From: CANLBN01 sp050633825
GTDB taxonomy: Bacteria; Pseudomonadota; Gammaproteobacteria; Pseudomonadales; Cellvibrionaceae
Length of the DNA stretch: 64,000 nt
Direction of reading: 5' to 3'
NCBI GenBank assembly: GCA_050633825.1
Contig: JBOEHG010000014.1
Location: 42,493 to 106,492 of the forward strand
Shown here one piece after another: positions 1 to 8,350 of this stretch. The position numbers were made by a program, and so were the translations under genes. The notes beneath the pieces are model-generated. The model saw nothing but the letters and a program-made list of their open reading frames with translations. It searched no databases and was not told where the DNA came from. The first letter of the stretch is position 1. Every line of letters begins with the position of its first letter.

Positions 1-362
1 CGCGTTAAGAACAAAAACCTCTATCGCAATTCCTTTGCCAACTTTTATTTATATGTATTATTTTTTAAATAAAGTTATAAAAATCAGTGCTTTAAAGAGC
101 ATGTCGCTATTGCTTAAGGTGTGTTTTTTGATCTTTTCAAGGAGTTAAAAATGATTTCTTTTTGAGCGTCACTAAAAAATGTGTTCAACAATGGTGCGAC
201 GCAGCAAATGTTTTTTGCACAATAATGGTGATTTTTGTTTGTAAAAGGGGATGACTATGTGTCGAGAAAATAAGGGGTAAAACTATTTTGGTGCATAAAA
301 GTGCAGCTTTTTTACGCTGAATTCATATCATTAAGTTAAATAACGGTGATTATGGTCAAAGG
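1..362. other. Intergenic, no gene seen
   Basis: AT-rich stretch with many T and A runs downstream of the minus-strand tesB stop. No open frame of useful length on either strand, no tRNA-like fold and no clear GC-rich terminator. An AAGGAG at 139-144 sits before an ATG at 151, but that frame stops after four codons. The neighbour to the left lies outside the window. Confidence 0.6.
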
Positions 363-1205
363 CTACGCTAATTTCCTTATAACGCCTTCCTGCATTGTTG
401 ATGCAACCAGTTTTCCATCCATTCTATAAATACTGCCCTTTGCTATACCTCGATTGTTAGAGATTGATAATGGTTCACAACGAGTATATAGCCATTCATC
501 CAACTTAAAATCTCTATGAAACCAAATGGCATGGCAAATAGTAGCAATCATGACTTCTTGCAATTTGTAGCGATAGCCAATGGGCCTGAGAGTCGATGAC
601 AACAGTCTGAAATCTGAAGCGTAAGCAAGTATAGAATGGTTCAACTCACTGTTTTCAGGTAGTTTGCTATTGGCTTTTAACCAGTAGTACTCAAGAGGTT
701 TCGGTTGTTCAGTGTCTTCTTCGGGGAAGCGAATTACAAAAGGTTGTTTGTTGAGTATTTTACTGCGGATGCTTCTTTCTTCTGCCGTTTCCTCTTCAAG
801 GTCTATTTCAATAATGGACGGATCATCCATTGACGGGACATCAATCTTGTCGGCAAAACTGATATCTGAGTTCTCTTCCGATTGGAAAGAGCACATCATC
901 GTAAAGATGGGTTGGCCATGCTGTATAGCGGTGATCGTTCGAGATGAGTAGCTACGGCCATCATGGGTACGATCAACATTATAGATAACAGGTAGGTTAT
1001 GATCGCCTTTTCGAAGAAAGTAAGCATGTGCCGAATGAATCTTGCGCTCAGTCACAGTGGCTTGTGCTGCACTAATCGCCTGCCCGAAGACTTGACCGCC
1101 ATAAAGCATATTGGTACCAACATCCTGACTATAACCACGAAAGATATTGTCTTCAATTTTTTCTAAATCCAATAAGTCCATTAGTTCATTCATTAATTGC
1201 ATCAT
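363..1205 (-). CDS. tesB: Acyl-CoA thioesterase II (TesB)
   Basis: Hydrolyses medium- and long-chain acyl-CoA to free fatty acid and CoA in the cytoplasm. The 280-residue product has the TesB double-hotdog layout: an N-terminal hotdog with LEKIEDNIFRG and YGGQVFGQA, and a C-terminal hotdog with YASDFRLL, ATICHAIWFHR and STMQEGVIR, which carry the Asp, Thr and Gln expected for the E. coli catalytic triad. Length is close to the family norm (about 286). Near the N-terminus there are three ATGs (codons 1, 2 and 5); the true start could be any of them. It lies 30 nt downstream of mobA on the same strand, so the two are probably co-transcribed, although their functions are unrelated. Its role fits the beta-oxidation genes elsewhere in the window. 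Confidence 0.93.
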   Translation of the reverse strand: MMQLMNELMDLLDLEKIEDNIFRGYSQDVGTNMLYGGQVFGQAISAAQATVTERKIHSAHAYFLRKGDHNLPVIYNVDRTHDGRSYSSRTITAIQHGQPIFTMMCSFQSEENSDISFADKIDVPSMDDPSIIEIDLEEETAEERSIRSKILNKQPFVIRFPEEDTEQPKPLEYYWLKANSKLPENSELNHSILAYASDFRLLSSTLRPIGYRYKLQEVMIATICHAIWFHRDFKLDEWLYTRCEPLSISNNRGIAKGSIYRMDGKLVASTMQEGVIRKLA

Positions 1206-1235
1206 GCCTATGTCCTGCTTTGCTCTATTGAGTCG

Positions 1236-1889
1236 TTATTTGAGGTAATGAAGTGCTTGCCGATAATCCTTAGGTGTATTGATGTTGAAAAAAGGATCAA
1301 TTGTATTATCGCCGCGCTGTATATAGGGGAAGTTAACCGTACAAGCACACAATGCTGCCCACTTCCTTATAGCTCTTATATTGTCATGAGTGACAGCTGA
1401 GATCAATTGATCGAAAAGCTCAATAGACCATAAACCAAAAACTGCATGCCGCTGTGTTTTTGACTGAGCAATTGCAGCTCTGGTTTTATGCTTATTGACT
1501 TGCAGAGACAGTGTAGCCAATAAGTTATCTGGAAAAAAGGGCGTATCGCAGGGAACAGTGGCAACCCAAGGGTGGCCCTTAGCTTTAGCCCAGGATATAG
1601 CAGCGATTAAACCGGCAATAGGCCCTTTAACATTATTAAGTGATACATTGCCCTGTGCACTCTCGTCATAAATAAGGGGTAACCCTGTTGCGGATAAATC
1701 AGCGCTATCAGCAGCTTGACCATTGATAATAATGGTATTGGTCTGTTGTCTAAGTCGATGTATAACAACATCAAGTAACGATTGACCACCAAAATCCAAT
1801 TGCCATTTACGCTGATTATTAAGCAGTAGTCTTTGGCTTTTCCCTCCTGCCAGAATAACAGTAGGGATTGATGTTATGTTGTTTATCAT
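1236..1889 (-). CDS. mobA: Molybdenum cofactor guanylyltransferase (MobA)
   Basis: Transfers GMP from GTP to molybdopterin to make the bis-MGD cofactor of DMSO-reductase-type molybdoenzymes. The N-terminal nucleotidyltransferase signature LAGGKSQRL followed by a Lys some residues later is present, then GPIAGL and the metal-binding region PCDTPFFP; NINTPKD near the C-terminus is also typical. The loop between the GG motif and the conserved Lys is slightly longer than usual (LLNNQRK), and the protein (217 residues) is a little longer than E. coli MobA. The ATG at 1889 is preceded in frame by a TTG, which I disregard. Divergent from pdxH with about 85 bp between the starts. Confidence 0.88.
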   Translation of the reverse strand: MINNITSIPTVILAGGKSQRLLLNNQRKWQLDFGGQSLLDVVIHRLRQQTNTIIINGQAADSADLSATGLPLIYDESAQGNVSLNNVKGPIAGLIAAISWAKAKGHPWVATVPCDTPFFPDNLLATLSLQVNKHKTRAAIAQSKTQRHAVFGLWSIELFDQLISAVTHDNIRAIRKWAALCACTVNFPYIQRGDNTIDPFFNINTPKDYRQALHYLK

Positions 1890-1973
1890 CAAACAATTTT
1901 AGTCTGGTTGGCGTACAATAATCTACATCATTAACAAAAAGTTTTTACTAATAAGGGGTTATAAGGTATTTAT

Positions 1974-2618
1974 ATGGACCTGTTTGAATTTCGCCGAGAT
2001 TATATGATTGGAGGCCTACGCCGTAATGACCTTAATGATAACCCCATTATTCAGTTTGAGCAGTGGTTAAATGAAATTGTTCAGTTTGGCACTGTAGATC
2101 CTACAGCGATGGTGTTAGCAACCGTTGATACTCAACAACGGCCCCATCAACGCATTGTTTTATTAAAGAAAGTGGATCAAGACGGTTTTGTTTTTTTCAC
2201 TAACAAAGACAGCGATAAAGCGATTGATATAAAGAATAATGCTGAAGTTGGCCTGCATTTCCCTTGGCATGCAGCGGAAAGGCAAGTTAAGGTGAATGGT
2301 GTTGCTGCAGCGCTTTCCTTTGAGGACAGCCAGGAATACTTTCATCGCAGGCCTCGTGAAAGCCAGCTGGCTGCCGTGGCTTCTGCTCAGAGTAAACCTC
2401 TTACGTCCCGTCAGCAATTAATGGAGCAATATAGTCTTGCTCAATCACAGTACCCCGAGTCCATTCCCATGCCTAAGAATTGGGGGGGATACAGAGTGGC
2501 CCCTCACATGATGGAGTTTTGGCAAGGAGGGGAGCATCGTCTGCATGACCGTTTCGTTTATAAGCGAGCAAATGCAAGGGCTGAAAGCGAGTGGTCCATA
2601 CAGCGATTATCGCCATAG
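1974..2618 (+). CDS. pdxH: Pyridoxamine 5'-phosphate oxidase (PdxH)
   Basis: FMN-dependent oxidation of pyridoxine or pyridoxamine 5'-phosphate to pyridoxal 5'-phosphate, the last step of vitamin B6 synthesis and salvage. The 214-residue protein matches the family length. FMN- and substrate-binding segments are visible in order: RIVLLKKVDQDGFVFFTN, ERQVKVNG, SAQSKPL, WGGYRVAPHMMEFWQGG, RLHDRFVY, and the C-terminal WSIQRLSP. The ATG at 1974 follows AAGG. A small membrane protein starts about 12 nt after its stop and may be co-transcribed. Confidence 0.96.
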   Translation: MDLFEFRRDYMIGGLRRNDLNDNPIIQFEQWLNEIVQFGTVDPTAMVLATVDTQQRPHQRIVLLKKVDQDGFVFFTNKDSDKAIDIKNNAEVGLHFPWHAAERQVKVNGVAAALSFEDSQEYFHRRPRESQLAAVASAQSKPLTSRQQLMEQYSLAQSQYPESIPMPKNWGGYRVAPHMMEFWQGGEHRLHDRFVYKRANARAESEWSIQRLSP

Positions 2619-2630
2619 AAGCGCTTGTTC

Positions 2631-3020
2631 ATGTCAGCTATTTTAAAAAATGCCGCTATCCGTATTTTGTTGCCTCCATTTGCAGGCTTATTCTTTTATG
2701 GTAGTTGGGCATTTTGGGTCAATTACGAACATGGACAAATGGCTGCTTTTAAGGCCGCCTGTACACAAGGTGGGTATAGTTTTACGATTACTTTATTGCT
2801 GGCCTTGGCGATTGAATGGCTATTTAAGGTCTTGCAATCACTGCGTTTTCACTCGTTATGGGTTGCTGTTATTGCTTGCAGCCTATTGTATTCAAGCTCT
2901 TGGGGCGTGAATGCCCTTACTGGAACACCTAATATTTTTCTGACAATATTACCCGGTGCGCTTGTAAGTACTATCTATACGATTATTTATATTGTGACGC
3001 TCAATAAATTAAAGTCATAA
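2631..3020 (+). CDS. Small integral membrane protein, unknown function
   Basis: 129 residues from the ATG at 2631 (a TTG two codons upstream is also in frame). Four hydrophobic segments are visible, roughly residues 7-30 (ILLPPFAGLFFYGSWAFW), 48-66 (SFTITLLLALAIEWLF), 74-92 (LWVAVIACSLLYSSSWG) and 100-123 (IFLTILPGALVSTIYTIIYI). The overall pattern, with a conserved-looking Cys-Thr-Gln-Gly stretch between the first two segments, resembles small four-helix inner-membrane proteins of unknown role. It starts 12 nt after pdxH, so it is probably read from the same transcript. I do not recognise a specific family. Confidence 0.7.
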   Translation: MSAILKNAAIRILLPPFAGLFFYGSWAFWVNYEHGQMAAFKAACTQGGYSFTITLLLALAIEWLFKVLQSLRFHSLWVAVIACSLLYSSSWGVNALTGTPNIFLTILPGALVSTIYTIIYIVTLNKLKS

Positions 3021-3071
3021 AACACCCAGCTCTAGCTGTGAACTTAAGGCATGATTTCACTGCTCTACAAT

Positions 3072-3099
3072 AATTAGGGTAGATGAATTAGGGTAGATG
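3072..3099. repeat. Perfect 14-bp tandem duplication
   Basis: AATTAGGGTAGATG is present twice head to tail (3072-3085 and 3086-3099) just upstream of the ilvA leader promoter. It could be a duplicated operator half-site or a slippage product. Confidence 0.85.
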
Positions 3100-3110
3100 T
3101 GCTGCCAATA

Positions 3111-3139
3111 TTGTAAGTTGCTGCTTCAAGCACTACAAT
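3111..3139 (+). promoter_or_regulatory. Predicted sigma70 promoter of the ilvA leader
   Basis: TTGTAA (3111-3116) and TACAAT (3134-3139) are separated by exactly 17 bp. The expected start point, about 6-7 nt after the -10 box, is the A of the leader peptide ATG at 3146. Another TACAAT at 3066-3071 has only a weak -35 partner (TTAAGG). Confidence 0.6.
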
Positions 3140-3145
3140 AGAGCT

Positions 3146-3211
3146 ATGAAGGCAAATATGACTCAGGCATCCATTATTATCATCGCGGCGATTATTATCG
3201 TCGCGGGGTGA
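3146..3211 (+). CDS. Isoleucine-rich leader peptide of ilvA
   Basis: A 21-codon frame, starting MKANMTQAS and then four Ile, two Ala, three Ile and VAG before TGA. Seven of 21 residues are Ile and one is Val, which fits a sensor of charged tRNA-Ile in front of threonine deaminase. The Ile codons lie at 3173-3184 and 3191-3199. No Shine-Dalgarno is visible before the ATG; the -10 box ends 6 nt upstream, so the mRNA may be leaderless. It was recognised from its composition and from the terminator that follows it, not from similarity to a named leader. Confidence 0.85.
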   Translation: MKANMTQASIIIIAAIIIVAG

Positions 3212-3278
3212 TTGCTGAGTGGGCGATTCGTAATACGCCTACGGACAAATCAAACCCCCGCACTGTAAAGTTCGGGGG
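3185..3278 (+). promoter_or_regulatory. Transcription attenuator controlling ilvA
   Basis: Three mutually exclusive stems are visible. Stem 1:2 is GCGGCGAT (3185-3192) with ATCGTCGC (3197-3204), one G-U pair. The antiterminator is GCGGGG (3203-3208) with CCCCGC (3256-3261). The terminator is CCCCCG (3255-3260) with CGGGGG (3273-3278). A ribosome stalled on the Ile codons would occupy stem 1 and leave GCGGGG free to hold CCCCGC away from the terminator; a ribosome reaching the stop codon at 3209 would cover GCGGGG and let the terminator form. This is the classical logic of amino-acid attenuation. Confidence 0.85.
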
Positions 3279-3290
3279 TTTTTGTTTTTT
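3252..3290 (+). terminator. Intrinsic terminator (attenuator) before ilvA
   Basis: CCCCCG and CGGGGG arms flanked by AA and TT enclose a 12-nt loop and are followed by a T-rich tract (TTTTTGTTTTTT). It stands about 65 nt before the ilvA ATG and downstream of the Ile-rich leader. Confidence 0.9.
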
Positions 3291-3356
3291 GGCACTTTAT
3301 TTACTGTTTAGTTGGACCCTGTATTGGGTCTTGTAAGGAAAAAGAAGCATTACATT

Positions 3357-4916
3357 ATGTTAAAGGCACTGGTAAAAAAAATAAGCTCACCGTTTAGCTC
3401 TATCGGTAATCAACAGTTTGATTATGTGAAGGCGATCAAACATGCGGATATGGAGCCGCTTGTGACTAAGACTGATGTGACAAGGGTTAAATCTCTTGAA
3501 GCAAAATACCAAAATGATATTTGGCTAAAGCGAGAAGATCAGCAACCAGTTTTTTCTTTTAAGTTGAGGGGCGCGTACAATAAATTACGTCAATTACCTG
3601 CCGGTTCTGATGTCATTACAGCCTCTGCAGGTAATCATGCACAGGGTCTTGCCTATAGCGCGAATCATCTTGGGCATAAAGCCCGCATTGTTATGCCGGG
3701 AACAACACCTCAAATAAAAATTGAAGCGGTCCGAAATTTTGGTGGTCAAGTGATCATTCATGGCCATAATTTTGATGCGGCAAATGCCTATGCTTTGGAG
3801 CTTGCTGAAAAAGAAGGGGCTATTTTTGTTCCTCCATTTGACGATCAAGATGTGATTGTCGGACAGGGTACAGTTGCTAGAGAATTATTAGAGCAGCTAC
3901 CTAATCTTGATGCCGTTTTTATTCCGGTTGGTGGTGGTGGTTTATGTGCAGGTATGGCGGTGTATATCAAATCCATTAACCCCAATATTAAAGTGATTGC
4001 TGTTGAGGCAGAAGACAGTGCTTGTCTGGATGCAGCAATGAAAGCAGGTAAGCCTGTTGACTTGGATTATGTGGGTAGTTTTGCTGATGGCGTTGCTGTA
4101 AAACGCATTGGGAAAGAGACGTTTCGTTTGGCTCAACAATATTGTGATCAGGTGATTACGGTTTCTAGTGATGCGATTTGTGCAGCGATGCAGGATATTT
4201 TTATATCGATGCGCGCGATTTCAGAGCCTTCCGGTGCTTTATCTTTGGCAGGTGTTAAAAAATGGTGTGAGGAGACTGGGGAAACCGGTAAGCAATTAGC
4301 CGCGATATTATCGGGAGCTAATTTGAATTTTAATACCTTACGCTACGTTGCTGAAAGAACCGCACTTGGTCAAAAAAATGAAGCTCTACTAGCGGTAACA
4401 ATTCCAGAAAAGCAGGGCAGTTTTAAACAATTTTGTAAAGCAATTCATAGTCGGCCGATTACAGAGTTCAATTACCGATATGCTGCCCATAGTCAACGCG
4501 CGGAAATTTTTGTTGGCATTGGTTTACGTAATGGTGAAGAAGAATTAATTCAAGTTAAACAAGAATTAACAGAGGGCGGTTATGAATTTGTTGATTTGTC
4601 TGACGATGAATTAGCCAAGCTACATGTGCGCTATATGGTTGGTGGTCGCGGTGGCGAACAAAATAATGAGCGCTTATTCCGCTTTGATTTTCCTGAATAC
4701 CCGGGTGCTTTATTACGCTTTTTAGAAACTCTGGGTTCTAAATGGAATATTAGCCTTTTCCATTATCGTAATCAGGGTGCAGCTATTGGTAATGTCCTTG
4801 CAGGTATCGATGTACCGGAGGGCGATAATCAGGAGTTTACCGAACACCTTAAACAGCTAAATTATCAATACTCTGAAGAAACCGATAACCCGTGTTATAA
4901 GCGTTTTTTGGGTTAA
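3357..4916 (+). CDS. ilvA: Threonine ammonia-lyase, biosynthetic (IlvA)
   Basis: PLP enzyme that deaminates threonine to 2-oxobutanoate, the first committed step of isoleucine synthesis. The N-terminal catalytic domain holds the PLP lysine in FSFKLRGAYNK (Lys about 69) and the phosphate-binding loop GGGGLCAG; the C-terminal third carries two ACT-like regulatory subdomains (LLAVTIPEKQGSFKQFC and LFRFDFPEYPGALLRFL) that in the family bind isoleucine and valine. I chose the ATG at 3357 (519 residues, near the 514 of E. coli) over a TTG at 3312, because the extra 15 residues are atypical and AAGAAG lies at a suitable distance before the ATG. Expression is predicted to be controlled by the upstream attenuator. 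It stands alone, away from ilv and leu genes. Confidence 0.96.
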   Translation: MLKALVKKISSPFSSIGNQQFDYVKAIKHADMEPLVTKTDVTRVKSLEAKYQNDIWLKREDQQPVFSFKLRGAYNKLRQLPAGSDVITASAGNHAQGLAYSANHLGHKARIVMPGTTPQIKIEAVRNFGGQVIIHGHNFDAANAYALELAEKEGAIFVPPFDDQDVIVGQGTVARELLEQLPNLDAVFIPVGGGGLCAGMAVYIKSINPNIKVIAVEAEDSACLDAAMKAGKPVDLDYVGSFADGVAVKRIGKETFRLAQQYCDQVITVSSDAICAAMQDIFISMRAISEPSGALSLAGVKKWCEETGETGKQLAAILSGANLNFNTLRYVAERTALGQKNEALLAVTIPEKQGSFKQFCKAIHSRPITEFNYRYAAHSQRAEIFVGIGLRNGEEELIQVKQELTEGGYEFVDLSDDELAKLHVRYMVGGRGGEQNNERLFRFDFPEYPGALLRFLETLGSKWNISLFHYRNQGAAIGNVLAGIDVPEGDNQEFTEHLKQLNYQYSEETDNPCYKRFLG

Positions 4917-4964
4917 GAAAATACATATAAATACTATCTTATCTGTTTTTTGACGGTGTAGTAC

Positions 4965-4978
4965 CGGGTTAATACCCG
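4965..4978. other. Short hairpin after ilvA
   Basis: CGGGT-TAAT-ACCCG forms a 5-bp stem about 50 nt after the ilvA stop. There is no T tract after it, so it is at best a weak terminator or an mRNA 3' stabiliser. Confidence 0.35.
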
Positions 4979-5047
4979 TATCAATATAAAGAGTCTTATC
5001 CTTCTTCGACTATTCCAATAAATATGAGAAGTTGAAGAGGTTCTTTT

Positions 5048-5614
5048 ATGTCTAAAAAAGTATTGATGATTACAGGTGATTTTACTGAGGATTACGAAAC
5101 CATGGTGCCCTTTCAGGCGCTGATGGCAATGGGACATACAGTGGATGCAGTGTGTCCCGATAAACAGGCCGGTGAAACGGTTGCTACCTCCATACATGAC
5201 TTTGAAGGTGATCAAACCTATACCGAAAAGCGTGGCCATAATTTTACACTGAATGCGACATTTGATGCGGTGATTGAAGCCGAATATGATGCCTTGGTTA
5301 TTCCCGGTGGAAGAGCACCTGAATACTTACGCCTTAACTCTAAGGTTATTCGTATGGTGAAGCATTTCTTTAGTGAGAATAAGCCGGTAGCGGCTATTTG
5401 CCATGGCCCGCAATTATTAGTTGCTGCCAATGTATTAAATAATCGACGTTGCTCTGCCTATCCTGCCACCGCACCAGAAGTGACTATGGCTAATGGTCAT
5501 TACATCGATATAGCACTTGATAAAGCAATAACGGATGGGAATTTAGTGACTGCGCCAGCATGGCCTGCCCACCCGGATTGGCTTCAGCAGTTTAATGCCT
5601 TGTTAACTGCTTAG
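5048..5614 (+). CDS. DJ-1/PfpI family protein
   Basis: Class I glutamine-amidotransferase-like fold of 188 residues. The nucleophile elbow AICHGPQLL holds the conserved Cys followed by His, and a conserved acid is present early (TEDYE). YEALVIPGG-type sequence appears as YDALVIPGGRAPEYL. Members include proteases, glyoxalase III and protein deglycases; this sequence does not separate those activities. It belongs to the larger PfpI/YhbO-YraA-like group with an inserted segment (DFEGDQTYTEKRGHNF) seen in plant and bacterial DJ-1 proteins. GAAGAGG stands before the ATG. Monocistronic by position. Confidence 0.85.
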   Translation: MSKKVLMITGDFTEDYETMVPFQALMAMGHTVDAVCPDKQAGETVATSIHDFEGDQTYTEKRGHNFTLNATFDAVIEAEYDALVIPGGRAPEYLRLNSKVIRMVKHFFSENKPVAAICHGPQLLVAANVLNNRRCSAYPATAPEVTMANGHYIDIALDKAITDGNLVTAPAWPAHPDWLQQFNALLTA

Positions 5615-5721
5615 TTTAATTAATCAGTGATATTTTGATGTGGTTATTTTTCATTAAAGTATTTCCGTTATTGTACTTACATTATTATGATAGCTAAGGT
5701 GTAATTTAAAGGTTAATCATC

Positions 5722-6078
5722 ATGTGCAAGTTATTTGTTCACGCTGACCCCTGCTTGTGGCAAACCACGCAAAAGTCATTAAGAATTGATGGTGTGGTTA
5801 CTAGTGTTCGCTTGGAAAATACTTTTTGGGAGGTTTTAGAGGAAATATCCCAAAGGGATAATCTAACAGTTCCCGCATTGGTCACAAGATTGTTTTATGA
5901 GTCAGTGGAAGTTGGCCACGATATGGGAAATTTTACGTCTTTTTTAAGAGTGTGTTGTGCTCGTTATTTTAGTTTACAACTTAGCGGGCATATTACTCGG
6001 GATAAAAGTATTTCAATTTTAAGTTTAGATGCAGATAAAATTCTAAGTGAAGAAAAGCTTTCTCGGTCAGCTCGATAA
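5722..6078 (+). CDS. Ribbon-helix-helix domain protein
   Basis: 118 residues. The central part reads KSLRIDGVVTSVRLENTFWEVLEEISQRDNLTVPALVTRLFYE, which fits the RHH_4-type ribbon-helix-helix domain: a beta strand (VVTSVRLE), helix A (FWEVLEEISQRD) and helix B (TVPALVTRLFYE). Such proteins usually dimerise and bind DNA, sometimes as repressors. The C-terminal part (FTSFLRVCCARYFSLQL) matches the family's usual tail, and the last 30 residues look disordered. No toxin gene is adjacent, so an antitoxin role is not supported. The target is unknown; its own upstream region is a reasonable candidate. Confidence 0.75.
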   Translation: MCKLFVHADPCLWQTTQKSLRIDGVVTSVRLENTFWEVLEEISQRDNLTVPALVTRLFYESVEVGHDMGNFTSFLRVCCARYFSLQLSGHITRDKSISILSLDADKILSEEKLSRSAR

Positions 6079-6334
6079 TAAAAGCTAGTGCCTTTTCATT
6101 TACGGTGGTGGGCAATGGTATTCCCTAGGCACTCTATTCGGGTGTTTGAAATATGGGCAATTTGATTTTCTCCAAGAAAGGCTGGTTATAACTTATCAGT
6201 TGCGATGATTCGATAAATAATAATAAAAAGCATACAAATACCATTCTCTATGGATAAAAATTAGATCTTATGGGCGTTTTACGCTATCTTTATCTGATGT
6301 TGTATTACTTCAATACTAATAAGTAATAATATCC

Positions 6335-8305
6335 ATGACCCTTAAGTTCAATGATGTCACTATTCCTATATGGATTTATGATATCGATAAACACCATATC
6401 TATTGGGCTAATCAGCCAGGACTAGAGCTCTGGGAGAGTGACTCTATAGAAGAGCTGTCGTCCAGAGATTTTCAAGCAAGTACAAGTGGTGCAGTTCAAG
6501 AAAGTCTTTTGGAATATCAAAAAGCTTTTTTGCAAGGCGAAACAATCTTTCATAATTGGCACTTCTCACCTAAAGGAATCGAAAAGCACGCGTTCTGTCA
6601 ACTTTCTGGCTATCCGCTTGATGATGGTCGTATGGCGATGTTGGTTGAGGCCTTACCCGTTAGCAAACTTAATTATGATATGCAGATGGGCTTTACTGTC
6701 ATGTTATCGAGCTACTTGGTTGATGGTCAGTTTTTAAGTGGAAACTCACCTTTTCTTCAGGCAATGGGCAGAAATATCACCCGTCTGGATGATATCGTTA
6801 TTGACTCATCCGCGCTTAAAACAATTTATCGAGGCCTTTCTCAATCTGGGCGTTTTGAGAATGATGTATTAATGCGCTCCCAAGCAGGGGAACGTTGGTA
6901 TCATTTAATCGCCGTTAATTCAAAAGCGCGTAAGGGTATTGAACGAGAGAAAATACTACTGCATCAGTATGATATTCACCAGCGTAAAACCAGTGAAATC
7001 GCTCTTGCCCAAGAAGTATTATCAGATGCATTAACAGGCCTTTTAAATCGCCGAGGTTTAGATAAGAAATTAAAAGAATTAGAGGAGATAGAGCAGCCAT
7101 TTATGCTCTGTTATATCGACCTTGATGGTTTTAAATTAATTAATGATTCCTTTGGTCATGGGACGGGTGATCATGTATTGCAGTCAGTGGCGGAGCGTTT
7201 ATTAACTTCACTTCCGGCAAATAGTTTTGCTTGCCGTTTTGGCGGTGATGAATTTGTGGTTGGGCTTGTGCTTGATCAACAAATGATTGATGAAGAATTA
7301 TTTGCGGGTTCGTTAGTGAGCACTTTATCCGATATTTATTATGATGAGTTATCCCGTCCCATGGCATTGTCGGCTAGTATTGGTGTGATTCAATACCCTA
7401 CAGATGTTGATAATATAATGGATGTTGTTCTGTGTGCAGATGCCGCCATGTACGAGGCAAAACAATCAGGTAAGCGCCGTTGGGTTAAGTATAAAACTGG
7501 CATGGAACAAGCAATGCGCCGGCAAAGTATGATTGCTCAGTATCTTTATTATGCGCAAGAAAAAGCAGAATTAACCCTTTATTATCAACCTATTTGGGAC
7601 TTTTCCAATGATCCCAAGGGAAAAATTATTTCATTTGAAGCACTCTTGCGTTGGCACAATGAGGAGCTGGGTTGGGTGCCTGCAGAAGAGGTTGTGCAGG
7701 CAGCTGAAGAGATAGGGGTGATTGATAATATTGAGCGGTGGGTTATCTGTCAGGCATTGTCAGATTTGATTCTTCTGAGGAAGCTTGTATCTAATCGTGC
7801 CACTATGTCGATAAATATATCAGCAATTCATTTACGCGAACCTAAGTTACCTGAATTTTTACTTAGTATTATAGAAGAAAGCCAATTCTTACCCGAAGAT
7901 CTCACGGTTGAATTAACCGAAAGTACTTTAATCGATGATCTAGACAGTAATGATAGTGCAGTACGTAAACTGGTGGATAATGGTATTAATATCAGTATTG
8001 ATGACTTTGGTACTGGCTATTCTTCTTTAGCCTACTTACATCACATCCCTGCAACAACGGTGAAACTGGATAGAGCCTTTGTTGAACATATCGAGGATGG
8101 AAGTAAAACCGTACAACATATTCATCGATTAATTAAAGCGCATGGGATGCGTACCTTAATTGAGGGTGTAGAAACCGGTAAGCAAAAACAAATTTTATTG
8201 TCTTCTGGTATTAATATTCATCAGGGGTATTTGCTTGGTGAGCCTCAACCATTATCATTTTATATTGAGAATAAAGATGACTTTGATCAATCTGATGATG
8301 ATTAA
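6335..8305 (+). CDS. PAS-GGDEF-EAL cyclic-di-GMP enzyme
   Basis: 656 residues, no membrane segment. The first 215 residues hold two PAS-like regions (IPIWIYDIDKHHIYWANQPG, and a second ending GERWYHLIAVNSK). A GGDEF domain follows (DALTGLLNRRGL, then CRFGGDEFVVGL), with the catalytic motif intact; no RxxD inhibitory site is visible in front of it. The EAL domain is also complete: SFEALLRWH, SINIS, ELTES, DDFGTGYSS, VKLDR, IEGVET and HQGYLLG. Both synthesis and hydrolysis of cyclic-di-GMP are therefore possible, with the PAS region likely to set the balance. The ATG at 6335 follows a long 257-bp gap. It converges on etfA, with no clear terminator between the two. Confidence 0.92.
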   Translation: MTLKFNDVTIPIWIYDIDKHHIYWANQPGLELWESDSIEELSSRDFQASTSGAVQESLLEYQKAFLQGETIFHNWHFSPKGIEKHAFCQLSGYPLDDGRMAMLVEALPVSKLNYDMQMGFTVMLSSYLVDGQFLSGNSPFLQAMGRNITRLDDIVIDSSALKTIYRGLSQSGRFENDVLMRSQAGERWYHLIAVNSKARKGIEREKILLHQYDIHQRKTSEIALAQEVLSDALTGLLNRRGLDKKLKELEEIEQPFMLCYIDLDGFKLINDSFGHGTGDHVLQSVAERLLTSLPANSFACRFGGDEFVVGLVLDQQMIDEELFAGSLVSTLSDIYYDELSRPMALSASIGVIQYPTDVDNIMDVVLCADAAMYEAKQSGKRRWVKYKTGMEQAMRRQSMIAQYLYYAQEKAELTLYYQPIWDFSNDPKGKIISFEALLRWHNEELGWVPAEEVVQAAEEIGVIDNIERWVICQALSDLILLRKLVSNRATMSINISAIHLREPKLPEFLLSIIEESQFLPEDLTVELTESTLIDDLDSNDSAVRKLVDNGINISIDDFGTGYSSLAYLHHIPATTVKLDRAFVEHIEDGSKTVQHIHRLIKAHGMRTLIEGVETGKQKQILLSSGINIHQGYLLGEPQPLSFYIENKDDFDQSDDD

Positions 8306-8350
8306 GTCATCTTGGTTAAGGCATTACATTAGAAGGGCGTAAATAATAAA

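Noticed and set aside
151..165. Four-codon frame after a good AAGGAG
   Set aside because: Too short to be called; no attenuator or gene follows it on this strand.
4934..5239. 101-codon minus-strand frame over the DJ-1 gene start
   Set aside because: The plus strand encodes a convincing DJ-1 protein; the frame is Cys/His/Ile-rich without motifs.
5722..6078. RHH protein as an antitoxin
   Set aside because: No small toxin gene next to it; the RHH_4-type domain is also found in single regulators.
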